Assembly (NCBI RefSeq): GCF_000244955.1
Contig: NZ_CM001439.1
Span: 5,451,234-5,515,233, forward strand
Reading direction: 5' to 3'
DNA length: 64,000 bases
From: Saccharomonospora marina XMU15
Lineage (GTDB): Bacteria > Actinomycetota > Actinomycetes > Mycobacteriales > Pseudonocardiaceae
Both the position numbers and the translations under genes were made by a program. A model generated the notes under the pieces. The model was not told where the DNA came from and did no database searches. It was given only the letters and a program-made list of their open reading frames with translations. Positions 9,382 through 18,413 of the stretch are shown here, piece after piece. Position 1 is the stretch's first letter. The number at the start of each line of letters is the position of its first letter.

Positions 9382-9851
9382 GGCGTGGCTGCAGGGGCGC
9401 GGTGGGATCGGTAGGTGTCGACGACCTCGCTGGCGGTCGCCTCCAGCGTTCGCGCTCCGGGTACGCCGAGCAGCAGGGCTTGGCCGAAGTCGACGGTGCA
9501 GCGCACGCTGACGGTCACCGGGTTGGCGGGGGCCGGTGTGCCGGACAGCGTGGTGGTGAGGTCGCGGCACACCAGCCCGGCGTGGGCGAGCGCGGTGCTG
9601 GCGCGCTCGCGGGCGGCGGTGGTGGCGGCAGGGGTGCCGCGTTGCAGGCTGGCGGCGCGGGCGGCCTGGTGCGCGGCGTCCTCAAGCCGCAGCCGGGCGT
9701 CGACGCCGCGGTGCACCACCACGGCCAGGAAAACCAGCAGCATCACCAGCAGCGGGGTCACCAGCACGGCCTCGGCGGTCACCGAACCGCGCTCTGCCGC
9801 CCACCATCGACGCCACCGCGACAGGGCCGCTGTCGGCGCGGGCCGGGTCAT
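9378..9851 (-). CDS. TadE-like minor pilin
   Basis: A 157-residue protein beginning with a basic region and then [34 protein letters not shown], the TadE signature: a Gly-Ser before Val-Thr-Ala-Glu and a hydrophobic helix, followed by an Ala-rich helix ([17 protein letters not shown]). TadE-family proteins are pseudopilins needed for Flp pilus biogenesis. Both ends overlap their neighbours by four bases, so translation is likely coupled. Two cysteines in the C-terminal part could form a disulfide outside the cell. Confidence 0.8.
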   Translation of the reverse strand: MTRPAPTAALSRWRRWWAAERGSVTAEAVLVTPLLVMLLVFLAVVVHRGVDARLRLEDAAHQAARAASLQRGTPAATTAARERASTALAHAGLVCRDLTTTLSGTPAPANPVTVSVRCTVDFGQALLLGVPGARTLEATASEVVDTYRSHRAPAATP

Positions 9852-10768
9852 GACAGGCCCTGCCCGGATCGGACGCGGTGGCGGGACCACGTCGAAGGGG
9901 GCTTCTCCCACGGGAACGCTCCGGCGCCGGTGACGTCGCGGGCGGCGGTGATGTAGGCGAACATGGTCCGTGGCAACGCTTCCGCGGTCTCGGACAGGCG
10001 CCGCAGGTGGTCGTGGTCGGGCAGCAACGCGAGGGTGTGGCCGGCGCGGGCGGCCAGGTCGCGGTGCCGCAGCTTCGCCTCCCATGCCCGGGTGAGGATC
10101 AGGCAGGCCCGCAGGTGCCGCGCCACCTCGTCCAGTGCGTCGTCGATCACGCTGACCGCCTGGTGTGCCGCGGCGGCCAGTTCGCCGACGTCGGAATCGG
10201 GGGCGGCGGACAGTTCCCCGGCGAGGCTGCGGGCGGCGCGGGTGCGGTCCAGGCAGCACAGCGCCTGCCACACCATGCGGTGCGCCTCGCCGCACAGCGA
10301 GGGCTCGATCCAGGCGCGGGCCGGGCTGCGGTGCAGTTCGTCCACACCGGTGATCAAGATCCGCGCGACCGTGCCCGCAGCGCCGAGGTCGACGAAATCG
10401 CGGCTGCGGAGGAAAAACTCGCCCCGCACCCGATCCAGTCGGCACCAAGTGCCCGGGCCGTGGCGATGGTCGGTGAGCAGGCGCAGGGCGCTGCGCCACC
10501 CTGCCAACGCGCTCGCAGCGACCGCCAGGACCCCGGCGCTCAGTGCGAGCACCGCGGGAAAGCCGCTACCCGATGAGGCCGCGAGCACCGCCAGGACCGC
10601 CCCGGCGAGTCCGGTGAGCACCAGCCGTGGGCGCAGCCCCGCGCGGATACGCTCACCGCGCCACCGCCGCGCCGGGATGTCGGGGCTGAGCAGTACCGAA
10701 TCCGGCCCGTCGGGGAACGTCGCCATGCGCACCGGTGTCGCCGGGTGCGGCGGGTGAGGGCGTGTCAT
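9848..10768 (-). CDS. Membrane-associated protein of the Tad locus
   Basis: A 306-residue protein. Two adjacent hydrophobic helices near residues 50-95 ([19 protein letters not shown] and [22 protein letters not shown]) are followed by a soluble helical domain of about 200 residues. ATG at 10768 is chosen because AAGGAGG lies just upstream; the frame is open 42 bases further. I know no function, but proteins of this shape are found between tadE genes in actinobacterial pilus operons, where they may take part in the assembly platform. Confidence 0.65.
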   Translation of the reverse strand: MTRPHPPHPATPVRMATFPDGPDSVLLSPDIPARRWRGERIRAGLRPRLVLTGLAGAVLAVLAASSGSGFPAVLALSAGVLAVAASALAGWRSALRLLTDHRHGPGTWCRLDRVRGEFFLRSRDFVDLGAAGTVARILITGVDELHRSPARAWIEPSLCGEAHRMVWQALCCLDRTRAARSLAGELSAAPDSDVGELAAAAHQAVSVIDDALDEVARHLRACLILTRAWEAKLRHRDLAARAGHTLALLPDHDHLRRLSETAEALPRTMFAYITAARDVTGAGAFPWEKPPSTWSRHRVRSGQGLS

Positions 10769-10816
10769 CAGGCCTCCTTCTCCGTCAGACCGGAATCGCC
10801 GTGGCGGCAACCGACC

Positions 10817-11377
10817 TCAGGGCGCGGTATCGGGCACGAAGCGTTCGACCTCGCCGGAGGCTTCGGCGTGCACGTGCAAGCGCACGCCGGGCAGCACCGG
10901 GGTGGCCTCGCCGTGGACGCTCACCGCCACCGAGGAGGCGTCGCGGGACACGGCGAGCTGGGGATCACGCAGAGGTCCGGCGGCCAGTTCGTCGAGCAGT
11001 CGCTGCCCGGCCACCTGCCCGGACCGGGTGGTGCCGTTGTGGGTTCGTGCCGCGGCCAGCGCCTGGGAGGCGGCGGCCTGGGCGACATGCGTGGCGTGTG
11101 ACCACACGGCGAACTGGATGATCGTCAGCAAGGCCAGCAACAGCAGCGGTGTGGCGATGACCAGCTCGACGGTGACTTCGCCCCGGTCTCCGCGCAGCGC
11201 GCCACGGACCCGGTCGGCCAGCGCGCGCAAGCGAGTTCGTGTAGGAGTTCGATGGAGTTGTCGGCTGGGACTGCCTTCTTGTCGGTGGCTTCCAGGAGAA
11301 ATGGCGCTCGGAGGTTGCGGCCTGATGGTCGGAACGAGTGGGGCGTGGACTGGGTAGTTGTCGGTTTCTTTGAGCAT
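10817..11377 (-). CDS. tadE: TadE minor pilin, 5' end replaced by transposon sequence (hybrid ORF)
   Basis: The tadE body (RGEVTVELVIATPLLLLALLTIIQFAVWSHATHVAQAAASQALAAAR-type sequence, given here only by its motifs) is a typical TadE: Gly-Glu-Val-Thr-Val-Glu before a hydrophobic helix, then an Ala-rich helix. The original start codon and first eight codons are cut off by the Tn7-like element and lie at 18431-18453. The remaining frame runs from its stop at 10817 across the transposon end at 11240, to an ATG at 11377 that is transposon DNA, giving 186 residues with a 46-residue foreign N-terminus. No good ribosome-binding site is seen there. Whether it is expressed is unknown; it may be a null allele. 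The annotation as a CDS is therefore tentative. Confidence 0.55.
   Translation of the reverse strand: MLKETDNYPVHAPLVPTIRPQPPSAISPGSHRQEGSPSRQLHRTPTRTRLRALADRVRGALRGDRGEVTVELVIATPLLLLALLTIIQFAVWSHATHVAQAAASQALAAARTHNGTTRSGQVAGQRLLDELAAGPLRDPQLAVSRDASSVAVSVHGEATPVLPGVRLHVHAEASGEVERFVPDTAP
11235..11239. repeat. Left copy of 5-bp target-site duplication (GTTCG)
   Basis: The five bases GTTCG next to the left end TGTAGG are repeated exactly next to the right end at 18431-18435. A 5-bp duplication is the rule for Tn7-like and Tn5053-like transposition. Confidence 0.93.
11240..11265 (+). repeat. Left terminal inverted repeat
   Basis: Begins TGTAGG and includes the inner motif AGTTGTCGG 16 bases in. 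It matches the right end at 20 of 26 positions, with the differences in the middle of the outer half. Confidence 0.9.
11257..11364 (+). promoter_or_regulatory. Left-end repeats, putative TnsB-binding sites
   Basis: GTTGTCGG at 11257-11264, CTTGTCGG at 11278-11285 and GTTGTCGG at 11357-11364. All three point the same way. The outermost is 17 bases inside the element end, the same distance as on the right. Confidence 0.75.
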
Positions 11378-11431
11378 GGTTCGGGCTTTCGGTCTGGTTC
11401 GGAGGACGCCACCGTGTTTGCTGGCGTGGCG

Positions 11432-13852
11432 TCATTTGCTTGTCGTTGCGGTGGCAATCGGCGCATTGATGTGGCTCCTTCCGTGGATCGTCGTTGTGAC
11501 TTCGTGCCTGGGGCGGGTAGAGCGGGCGAGGTAGTCGCGGGCTTGTCGGCATAGTTGTTCTCCCAGTGGTGTGAGCAGTCCGAGGGGCTGTGGGTGCGGT
11601 CGTCGGTGGAACAGGGGGCCGCCGCAGTTGCGTTCGAGGACTTTGAGCCCGGTGGTGAGGCTGCTTTGGTGAATGCGGCGGGCGAGGGCGAGCTGGGTGA
11701 GGCTGGAGCATTCGGTCATGAGGAGGAACCGTTCGATCCGGTGGTGTGCTTGCTGGCCTCGCAGGGCTTTGCGGAGGAGGCCGGGAAGGTTGGCCGGGTG
11801 GCCGATAATGGTTCCTGTGGCGATGTGGTCGCGGCTCCCGCCGCGTGGTCGGCGCGGAATGTGGTGGGTTTCGGCGAATGCCCGCAGGGTCGCTGGTCGG
11901 CAGCCGATCTCGGTGGCGATATGGGTAATTGAGCGGTTCCAGGTGGTGTATTGCTCGCGCAGCCAGCTCAGGTCGACGAGGAAGATCCGCTGAGGATCGG
12001 TGCGGCCGGGCTCGGCTCGATAGCCCGTCTCGCGGTCGTTGGCGGGCATGGGGATGATGGCGCCAGCACGGTGCCGCGGGTAGGGGGCTTCGGCGATCGG
12101 GTGGCGGCGCAGCACGTGCCGCAGGTGGTGACTGGAGATCCCGAGCGACTCCGCGACGACCTGGGTGGGGGCCCAGTGGTTGTGGGAGGTGGCGCCCCAT
12201 TGCGCCCGGAGCGCGTCATGAATGGGGCGGGGATCGGTGCGGTCTGGGTCGGCCCCGGGCCATCGGGTAACAGAGACCCAGCCGGTCGGCGGCTGCCAGG
12301 ACAGCGGTTCGGCGGTGATCCCCGCAGCGTGCAGGAGTTGCTCAGCGTGCGCGGCCAAGGTGGTGACGAGTCGGACGGGCATGCTGGCGCAGAATTCGAT
12401 GTGGTCGATGCGAGGGGCGCCGTTGTCGAGCCGGTAGGGCTGGGGAGCGGTGGCGAGGTTGCCGCCGGTGAGTAGTTCGTAGAGGTAGCGGCGGGCGAGG
12501 TCGAGCCGTCGCTGTCGGCCGACGTGCAGGCCCGCGTCGTGGCAATACCGGTCCCAGGTCGGTTTGTCGATGAGTTCGGTGTTGCCGACGAGCCGGCGGC
12601 GGCGCGCGTAGTCGATTGGGATGTCGTGGTGGTCGAGTGCGAGGCCGAGTTCGGTCAGAATCCGCAACGCCCTGGAGTCGCCGGAGGTGGTGCCGAGACG
12701 GCGAAGTTGGTGTCCGACCTGCTTGGTGCGAGGCTGGTGCGGCAGCAATGAGGTGAGCTCGTTGAGCTGCAGCTGGCTGTGCGGTAGCAGCAGCGCGGCG
12801 ATCATGGCCGAGCGGAACACGGGGCCGTCGACGTTGTCATCGTCGGCGAGCCGGATCGCCCAGGCGGGCCAGAGCTGGTCGGGTAGCCGCGCTGCCCGTG
12901 TCAGCGCGGGATCAGTGGCCTGGCGCGGACGTGGCGCCGGTTCGGGAAGTGTTGTGGCGTAGCGGATCCGCTCGATGGGTGTCAGCGTCATGTCGCGTCC
13001 CCGAGCGATCCGGGTGATCAGTGCGGGGCTGGCCGTCTGCCAGGAAAACGGGATAGCACGGGAACGTGGCCCCTGACAGCAACGGGTGACCAGCTCAGGC
13101 ACGGGATCCCGGGTTCCCCGGGGTGTGGCCAGCAGCGTGGTGGCCTCGATGAGCGCCGCGGCGGCGGGTAGCTGGCGGGTGAAGCCGCCCCGCTTGCTGA
13201 CCTGGTCTTGACTCAGGTGCAAGGCGATCAGCGTCAGGTCGGTCAGATCATCGGCCGCCCGCTCCCGGTCCTGGCCGGTGAGGGCGGGATCTCGGGTGCG
13301 GGTCAGCAACGTTGCGAGGAGGCGCTGCGTGCCAGCCGCGTCCCCACCGCACGTATCGAGGGGCCGGGCGTGGCCGGTGGTGAGGTTGTGGCCGCAGGAG
13401 GAGCAGGACAACCGATTCGTGCCAACGCCGCCCGGCGCGATCCGCTGGAGTTGGGGTTGCCAGCAGGCAGGGCACCGCTCTGCCAGCGGGGCGTTGTGCC
13501 GCAGGCAATGAAACGTCAGCGGGATCGCCCAAGCCGGTTGCCAGCACGTGCCCTCGCCCAGGCAGTCGGGGCAAAAGCGGCTGGCGGGCTGGGGTGTCCA
13601 GACTCGCAGGACGTGCTCGGGCGGGCAGGGCCTGGTGGCAGCGAACATCGCGGTCACCTCGCTGACGGACAACCCAGCCAGGCAAGCAATGCCGGGCGCG
13701 TGTTCCGGGCCGGGCTGGGCGCCGGCGGGGATGCCCGCAGCGTGGGCGAGCGTGGTGCGGGTGACATCCAGGCGGACGGCGTAGGTGTGCCACCACAAGC
13801 CGAAGGGTTCGCCGGGCAACGGGGTAAGGGTGAACGGGAGCCGGGTGGTCAT
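11432..13852 (-). CDS. tniQ: TniQ/TnsD-family target-selection protein with C-terminal LysR-like winged helix
   Basis: An 806-residue protein. The N-terminal half is a TniQ domain with zinc ligands Cys94-Cys97, Cys116-His119, Cys127-Cys130 and Cys150-Cys153. TniQ/TnsD proteins bind the target DNA or a guide and recruit TnsC. The last 95 residues contain a segment (about 711-775) with the order of a LysR-type DNA-binding domain: LTQLALARRIHQSSL, GLKVLER, GGPLFHRR, LTPLGEQLCRQA. That module is unusual for TniQ and may be the target reader. The ATG at 13852 overlaps the TGA of the frame upstream (ATGA). At 806 residues it is larger than minimal TniQ proteins of CRISPR-associated elements and closer to TnsD-like size. 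Confidence 0.85.
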   Translation of the reverse strand: MTTRLPFTLTPLPGEPFGLWWHTYAVRLDVTRTTLAHAAGIPAGAQPGPEHAPGIACLAGLSVSEVTAMFAATRPCPPEHVLRVWTPQPASRFCPDCLGEGTCWQPAWAIPLTFHCLRHNAPLAERCPACWQPQLQRIAPGGVGTNRLSCSSCGHNLTTGHARPLDTCGGDAAGTQRLLATLLTRTRDPALTGQDRERAADDLTDLTLIALHLSQDQVSKRGGFTRQLPAAAALIEATTLLATPRGTRDPVPELVTRCCQGPRSRAIPFSWQTASPALITRIARGRDMTLTPIERIRYATTLPEPAPRPRQATDPALTRAARLPDQLWPAWAIRLADDDNVDGPVFRSAMIAALLLPHSQLQLNELTSLLPHQPRTKQVGHQLRRLGTTSGDSRALRILTELGLALDHHDIPIDYARRRRLVGNTELIDKPTWDRYCHDAGLHVGRQRRLDLARRYLYELLTGGNLATAPQPYRLDNGAPRIDHIEFCASMPVRLVTTLAAHAEQLLHAAGITAEPLSWQPPTGWVSVTRWPGADPDRTDPRPIHDALRAQWGATSHNHWAPTQVVAESLGISSHHLRHVLRRHPIAEAPYPRHRAGAIIPMPANDRETGYRAEPGRTDPQRIFLVDLSWLREQYTTWNRSITHIATEIGCRPATLRAFAETHHIPRRPRGGSRDHIATGTIIGHPANLPGLLRKALRGQQAHHRIERFLLMTECSSLTQLALARRIHQSSLTTGLKVLERNCGGPLFHRRPHPQPLGLLTPLGEQLCRQARDYLARSTRPRHEVTTTIHGRSHINAPIATATTSK

Positions 13853-14250
13853 AACGTCACCTCGAAGAACCTCGACCGGGGAATGCCCGGCAGCCTCTTC
13901 CCAAATGCCGGTCGGCGGCGTACCGTTTCCGGCTCGACGACGCGGCCGTCCCGAATAAAGATTGGAGATTTAACTATGTTTTTAGTTCCTGACCCGATGG
14001 GAAGACTGGAACGTGAAGAACTTGACGAGTATCTAAAATTGCTCGGCGGGCTCTTGGCAAGATTAGTAGCAGATGACGTGCAAGAAGACCATCGAAGATC
14101 CCCGAAAGTCTTGAACGCTAAGCACTTGGCGACGACAGACACCAAGAGACTGATCGAGTCGCTGACGGCATATCGGGAGCAGCTGGAAGATCCTCCGTCG
14201 GAGAAGGCAGCGGCGTCAGCACGGTAACCGAATGCGGTGGGTAAGTTCAT
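13849..14250 (-). CDS. Candidate frame between tniB and tniQ (133 residues)
   Basis: This frame starts with ATGA overlapping the tniB stop and ends with ATGA overlapping the tniQ start, as every other junction of the operon does. That is good positional evidence. The translation, however, is Ser-rich, lacks a recognisable domain and is antisense to a more protein-like plus-strand frame (13976-14227). Only one of the two is likely real, or both overlap. It may be an extra transposition factor or a chance frame. Confidence 0.35.
   Translation of the reverse strand: MNLPTAFGYRADAAAFSDGGSSSCSRYAVSDSISLLVSVVAKCLAFKTFGDLRWSSCTSSATNLAKSPPSNFRYSSSSSRSSLPIGSGTKNIVKSPIFIRDGRVVEPETVRRRPAFGKRLPGIPRSRFFEVTL
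13976..14227 (+). CDS. Small acidic helical protein encoded antisense within the transposon
   Basis: An 83-residue protein (MFLVPDPMGRLEREELDEYL start) dominated by amphipathic Leu/Glu helices, with a GGAG ribosome-binding site before ATG at 13976. Many codons end in A or T, unlike the flanking genes, which suggests different ancestry. It lies between tniB and tniQ but on the other strand. It could be a cargo gene or a regulator of transposition; nothing in it identifies a family. It competes with the minus-strand frame that fills the same gap. Confidence 0.5.
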   Translation: MFLVPDPMGRLEREELDEYLKLLGGLLARLVADDVQEDHRRSPKVLNAKHLATTDTKRLIESLTAYREQLEDPPSEKAAASAR

Positions 14251-15407
14251 GCTGCTCCCTCCTGACCAGTGCGTGGTGTCGCCGGGCGAGGTTTCGTCCG
14301 GCTGGTCATTAACCCGGTGCGGAGTGCGGCGTGGAGTTCACCGCGGGCGGTTTCGGCGGCCTCGTCGATACGCACCGCATCGAGTAGGTCGAGCGACAGG
14401 GCCTCGGCGCCGGTCGTGATGGCCTTGAAGCAGCCTCGGCCGATCAGGGACATCAGCGAGGCGAAATGGCCTGTGCTGCGCGCGAAGAGGTAGTCGGCCA
14501 GGTCGGTGGCGATCATGCCGCGACGGGTGTTGGCGAGCACGAGGTCACGCTCGATGCCGAGCAGCAGTTGCCGCCAGGTGCGGCGCCCGGTCGCGGTGCG
14601 GATCTCGAACGGGTGCAGGGTGAGCACGGTCCAGCGGCGGGCGGTCTGGGAAAGCGCGGCATCGGCGCCGGCGAATCCCTCGTCGAGCAGCCCGCGGGCG
14701 CGCAGGCCCACGCCGACGAACAGGAAGGTGACGGGGAAGGTGTTGGCCAGCCACTTGAAGTGGTTGGCCACCTCCCGGCCGTCGCGCCGGTTGATATCGA
14801 GGAAGTGCACGTCGTCGACGATGATCAGCCGGGTCTTGCACTGGGCGACGCATTCGGCGGCGCGGTGCGCGAGCAGATCGGCGGTGCCACGAGCGGCGGC
14901 GGGCAAGCCGAAGAACCGGCAGAGCATCGCGTTCAGACTGCGCATCGTGGTGTTGGAGGTCAGTCCGAGATAGACCACCGGCGTCCGCTGCCAACGGCCG
15001 TCGCCGACCGCGACATCGGGGCCGTAGAGATCGATCTGGTTGTGGTGGAACGCTTTGCCGAACGCGATCGCGGCGGTGGTCTTGCCCAGGCCCGGCAGCG
15101 CCTCCAGCACGGCGGCGGGCTTGACCTTGTCGCCGTCTTGCCGGTTACTCCCGCAGATCTGCTCCAGCTCGCCGAAGACCGTGCCGATCTGCGGAGTGCG
15201 AATCGGCCCGAGGTTGGCGTGCCAGAGTGCACGGGCCTCGTTGTAGCGTCGCCGTTGCGGGCCCGGCAACGCCGCGATCTGCACGGCCGACAACGCCGGT
15301 GGACGAGCGCGGACCGGCGCGTCGGCCAGGGCGAACCAGCCGTTCTTGGTCGACGGGTTCCAATCCCGCTCGTCGACGGTCGCCGCCTCGATCTGGTCGC
15401 GGCTCAT
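14247..15407 (-). CDS. tnsC: TnsC/TniB-type AAA+ ATPase of the transposon
   Basis: A 386-residue AAA+ protein with Walker A PGLGKTT at residues 105-111 and Walker B LIIVDDVHFLD with Asp198-Asp199. The sequence is close to the TniB/TnsC family, whose members form ATP-dependent rings that connect the TniQ-marked target to the transposase. Length fits TniB. The start overlaps the TnsB stop by ATGA. Its short basic tail (SRTKPRPATPR) could contact DNA. Confidence 0.88.
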   Translation of the reverse strand: MSRDQIEAATVDERDWNPSTKNGWFALADAPVRARPPALSAVQIAALPGPQRRRYNEARALWHANLGPIRTPQIGTVFGELEQICGSNRQDGDKVKPAAVLEALPGLGKTTAAIAFGKAFHHNQIDLYGPDVAVGDGRWQRTPVVYLGLTSNTTMRSLNAMLCRFFGLPAAARGTADLLAHRAAECVAQCKTRLIIVDDVHFLDINRRDGREVANHFKWLANTFPVTFLFVGVGLRARGLLDEGFAGADAALSQTARRWTVLTLHPFEIRTATGRRTWRQLLLGIERDLVLANTRRGMIATDLADYLFARSTGHFASLMSLIGRGCFKAITTGAEALSLDLLDAVRIDEAAETARGELHAALRTGLMTSRTKPRPATPRTGQEGAA

Positions 15408-17557
15408 GGCAGCACCTCCAACGCTTCGGCGTAGAAGTCTTCGTCGGAAACCTCGGCCGGCTCGTCCGCGCCGCAGCGGTCCAGTTCCTCCTCGCAGTCA
15501 TCGTCCCCAGACACCTCCGGCGTCATCGCGGACTCGACACCGGCAGGCGCCTCGTCGGTCGGCTGGCCGGGGTGTGTCACCGCGCGCACCGTGGGCAGCT
15601 GCGCGATCTCCGGCGAAGTCCCGGTCGCGGCGGCGAGGCGGGCGTGACGTTGTGCGCTGGCTCGGATCGCCAGGCGCCGTTCGGTCGGGTTGCGGGTCAG
15701 CCCGGCGTCGAAGCGGTGCAGCAGCTGCGCCAACGCCGCCCGGTCATCGACGTGACGGGCCGAGGTCAACGCCAGCCGCCGCGCGTAGGTCAGCGCGTCG
15801 GCCGAGAACGGCACCGCGACGTCGGTGGCGTGTTCCCAGGCCAGGGTGTGCCAGCGTTGGTCGGCCGGGTCCTGGAAGTAGACCCGGGAGACGTCGTCGG
15901 TATCGTAGCGGACCGGCCACTTGCCGCGGTGAGCGCCGGTGAACGGGCTGGTGCGATTGCGATACGGCGTCAGCGCGGGCCCGTTGTAGCGCAGCCCGTT
16001 CAGCTCGACGCCGTAGTGCTGGATCGAGCGCCAGGCCACCGGCAGGAAATCGAACACCATCTCGGGCCGGGACGGCACCCGCAGCCGCCCGGTGCGGGCC
16101 ATGCCGTGGGCGAACATCTCCGCCGGGGAGAAGACCAGCCCCGGCACGTGCGGTTCGGCCAGCCCGCTGTGCGGGCGGTGGTGGCAGATCTCGCCGATCC
16201 ACTCACGGACCACCGATTCCAGCTCGTCAAGGAAAAAGTATGTGCAGCCTTCCGGGTCCTTCCCGCGGCTGTGGACATCCGGGCCCTTGTAACCGGGCAA
16301 CGCTTCCAGCAGCTGTTCCCGCAGTGTGCGGAAAAACCGTTCGACGGCAGCCTTGTCCGTGGGGGTCAGCGGGCGCGCCGGCTGAACCGAAATGCCCAAT
16401 CGCTGACACACGCCCAGCAGATGCTGCGACAGGTAGATCTTCCCGTGATCAACCACGATCGTTTCCGCCGCCACCCCAGCAAGCCCGCTCACCTGCGCCC
16501 GCTCGCCGGCGCCCGGCTCGGCCACCACGACCAGATCAGGCAGACCGGCATAGGGCAGCAGCCCGCTGGAGGTGGTATGCCGCGAGTTCGGGCGCAGCGC
16601 CTCGAACAACACCAGCGCCGCATCCACCGACTTGGTCGACACCGGCGAGAGCCGCAACCCGGTGATCGACCGCGAATACAGATCCATCGCGATCGTCAGC
16701 TCCACCCGCACCCACCGCAGCGTCAGCGGCTCCATCGCGAACACGTCCAGCGGCGTGGAATCCAGCAGCAGATACTCCCCGGGCCGCGTCGGACGCAGCC
16801 GCCCATACACCCCCTGCGGTCGCGCGGCGATCGAGCGTTTTCCCTTCGTGCTCCCGGTAAACGCGTTCGTGCCCCGGGACAACTCGGCCAGCACCGCCCG
16901 CGCGCGCCGCCGCCCCGGCTCCTCGACCTCGCCCACGCCGTGCTCGGCAGCCAGTCTCGCCGACACCCGCTGCAGCACCAGCCTCTGAGTCGGCCGTGCG
17001 GCGTCGGTGTGCTCAGCCAGCACCGTCTTGCACATCGCCAGCCAGCGCTCGTCGACACCACCCACCGGATCCGCCATCCGTGTGCCGCGGTGATCGACCA
17101 GCCCCACCGGCCCGGCCTCACGAAACGCCGCCACCCACCGCTCCAGCGTCCGCATGGTCACACCCAGCTCGGCGGCTTTCGCCGCATACCGGTCCCGCAA
17201 CGGCAAACGCGGGTCATAGCCCGGCCGAGGCTCGCCCTCAACCGGATCACCCAAGCCGCCGCCGCGGTAGCCGGTCAGCACTTCCTGCACATGCGCCAGC
17301 CGCTGCCCCAGCTGCTTCCGCTGCGCGAGCGTGAGATCGTCCAGAATCGACCCCGGCCACTCAGCCGGAGTGGTGTCGGCACCCGCCAGCGTCACCATGG
17401 GATCCGCCAACAAGGTGGCCGTGTGCGCGAGCACCGTCTGCCCGGAACTACCGCGTAACCGCAGCCGATCCGCCTCCAGCCCTACCACGGTGAACCAGTC
17501 GCCATCCCACGACAATCGCGTGCCCACCGAGATCAACACCGTATTCGCCCCGGTCAT
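15404..17557 (-). CDS. tnsB: TnsB/TniA DDE transposase
   Basis: A 717-residue protein with an N-terminal helix-turn-helix region (about 75-165, including LPLRDRYAAKAAELGVTMRTLERWVAAF) and an rve integrase core. The DDE triad is Asp266 (LLLDSTPLDVF), Asp370 (IVVDHGKIY) and Glu406 (DKAAVERFF), with the usual 35-residue Asp-Glu spacing. A Mu-type C-terminal domain and an acidic tail follow; the tail would contact TnsC. TnsB cuts and joins the 3' ends of the element. The start overlaps the TnsA stop by ATGA. All catalytic residues are present. Confidence 0.92.
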   Translation of the reverse strand: MTGANTVLISVGTRLSWDGDWFTVVGLEADRLRLRGSSGQTVLAHTATLLADPMVTLAGADTTPAEWPGSILDDLTLAQRKQLGQRLAHVQEVLTGYRGGGLGDPVEGEPRPGYDPRLPLRDRYAAKAAELGVTMRTLERWVAAFREAGPVGLVDHRGTRMADPVGGVDERWLAMCKTVLAEHTDAARPTQRLVLQRVSARLAAEHGVGEVEEPGRRRARAVLAELSRGTNAFTGSTKGKRSIAARPQGVYGRLRPTRPGEYLLLDSTPLDVFAMEPLTLRWVRVELTIAMDLYSRSITGLRLSPVSTKSVDAALVLFEALRPNSRHTTSSGLLPYAGLPDLVVVAEPGAGERAQVSGLAGVAAETIVVDHGKIYLSQHLLGVCQRLGISVQPARPLTPTDKAAVERFFRTLREQLLEALPGYKGPDVHSRGKDPEGCTYFFLDELESVVREWIGEICHHRPHSGLAEPHVPGLVFSPAEMFAHGMARTGRLRVPSRPEMVFDFLPVAWRSIQHYGVELNGLRYNGPALTPYRNRTSPFTGAHRGKWPVRYDTDDVSRVYFQDPADQRWHTLAWEHATDVAVPFSADALTYARRLALTSARHVDDRAALAQLLHRFDAGLTRNPTERRLAIRASAQRHARLAAATGTSPEIAQLPTVRAVTHPGQPTDEAPAGVESAMTPEVSGDDDCEEELDRCGADEPAEVSDEDFYAEALEVLP

Positions 17558-18267
17558 GCCGCACGCTCCAACACCGTCGCCGCCGACAACGACACCTCCA
17601 GCTCAACCCGGAACCGGCCACGCCACACCAGATGCAGCGCCGCGGCCCGGACATCGGCCGCGCGATCCGGCCAACCCGACTCCAACTCGCCGAGAAAAGC
17701 GTCGGTCGTGACCTGCCGCTCCAGCCAGCTCACCATCGCGGCATCAACCCGATCCGGATACCGATACGCCGCCAGGAACCGAACATTCGCCAACGTCGTC
17801 GGCGACGTCCCCGACCACACCTCGTGCCGCCAACCTCGGACGGTGAACAGCTCGTCCGCCCACGCCAACGCCGCAGCCACCTTCGGTCGCGCCAGCTGCT
17901 CCGCAGGCTTGACATTGACTACCGTCACCGCGCCCTCGGCGTCCAGCAACAGGAAGTCCGGGACATGACGCCGACGTTCACCACGCGATTCCGCAGTAAC
18001 ACAAAACGGTTGGGCAGCAATCGCCACCACACGAGGATCGAAATCAGCCAGCAGCAAACGCGCCAACTCCAGCCGGCTCTCATACACGACATGACCGCCG
18101 GTAGTCGCCGCCCAATACCAACCCGAGTAATGGGCCTGCCCGCGCCGCCAACGGAATACACGCCACGGAGAACCCTCGACTAGCGTCTTCGCCTGAACGA
18201 TCTCAAGATCCACCGTGGACACCTCTTCTGAACAGTCCTTGTAACTCACGGAATTTCCCGTCGCCAT
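17554..18267 (-). CDS. tnsA: TnsA-like endonuclease
   Basis: A 237-residue protein with the TnsA nuclease pattern: Glu63 and Glu67 in VYESRLELA, Asp104 in VPDFLLLD, and Lys120 in VVNVKP. The enzyme cuts the 5' ends so that the element moves by cut-and-paste rather than by forming a cointegrate. It is first in the operon, close to the right end. ATG at 18267 is chosen for the GGAAGGGG just upstream. The region after residue 125 should be the winged-helix domain seen in TnsA of Tn7. Confidence 0.87.
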   Translation of the reverse strand: MATGNSVSYKDCSEEVSTVDLEIVQAKTLVEGSPWRVFRWRRGQAHYSGWYWAATTGGHVVYESRLELARLLLADFDPRVVAIAAQPFCVTAESRGERRRHVPDFLLLDAEGAVTVVNVKPAEQLARPKVAAALAWADELFTVRGWRHEVWSGTSPTTLANVRFLAAYRYPDRVDAAMVSWLERQVTTDAFLGELESGWPDRAADVRAAALHLVWRGRFRVELEVSLSAATVLERAA

Positions 18268-18355
18268 CTCCGACCCCTTCCGTCACGACACCCAACGGGG
18301 ACAAATCGCAACGTACGAGCCCGGAAAGATCACCTCATTTCGACATGCCGACCAA

Positions 18356-18413
18356 CCGACAACTTCCGAAGGACCGACATTTCACCGACAACAACACCGG
18401 TCACACCGACAAC
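18356..18413 (-). promoter_or_regulatory. Right-end repeats, putative TnsB-binding sites
   Basis: CCGACAAC at 18406-18413, 18385-18392 and 18356-18363, plus CCGACAT at 18374-18380. These are reverse complements of the left-end GTTGTCGG repeats. The outermost ends 17 bases from the element end, as on the left. Sites are closer together than on the left, the asymmetry known for Tn7. Confidence 0.75.
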
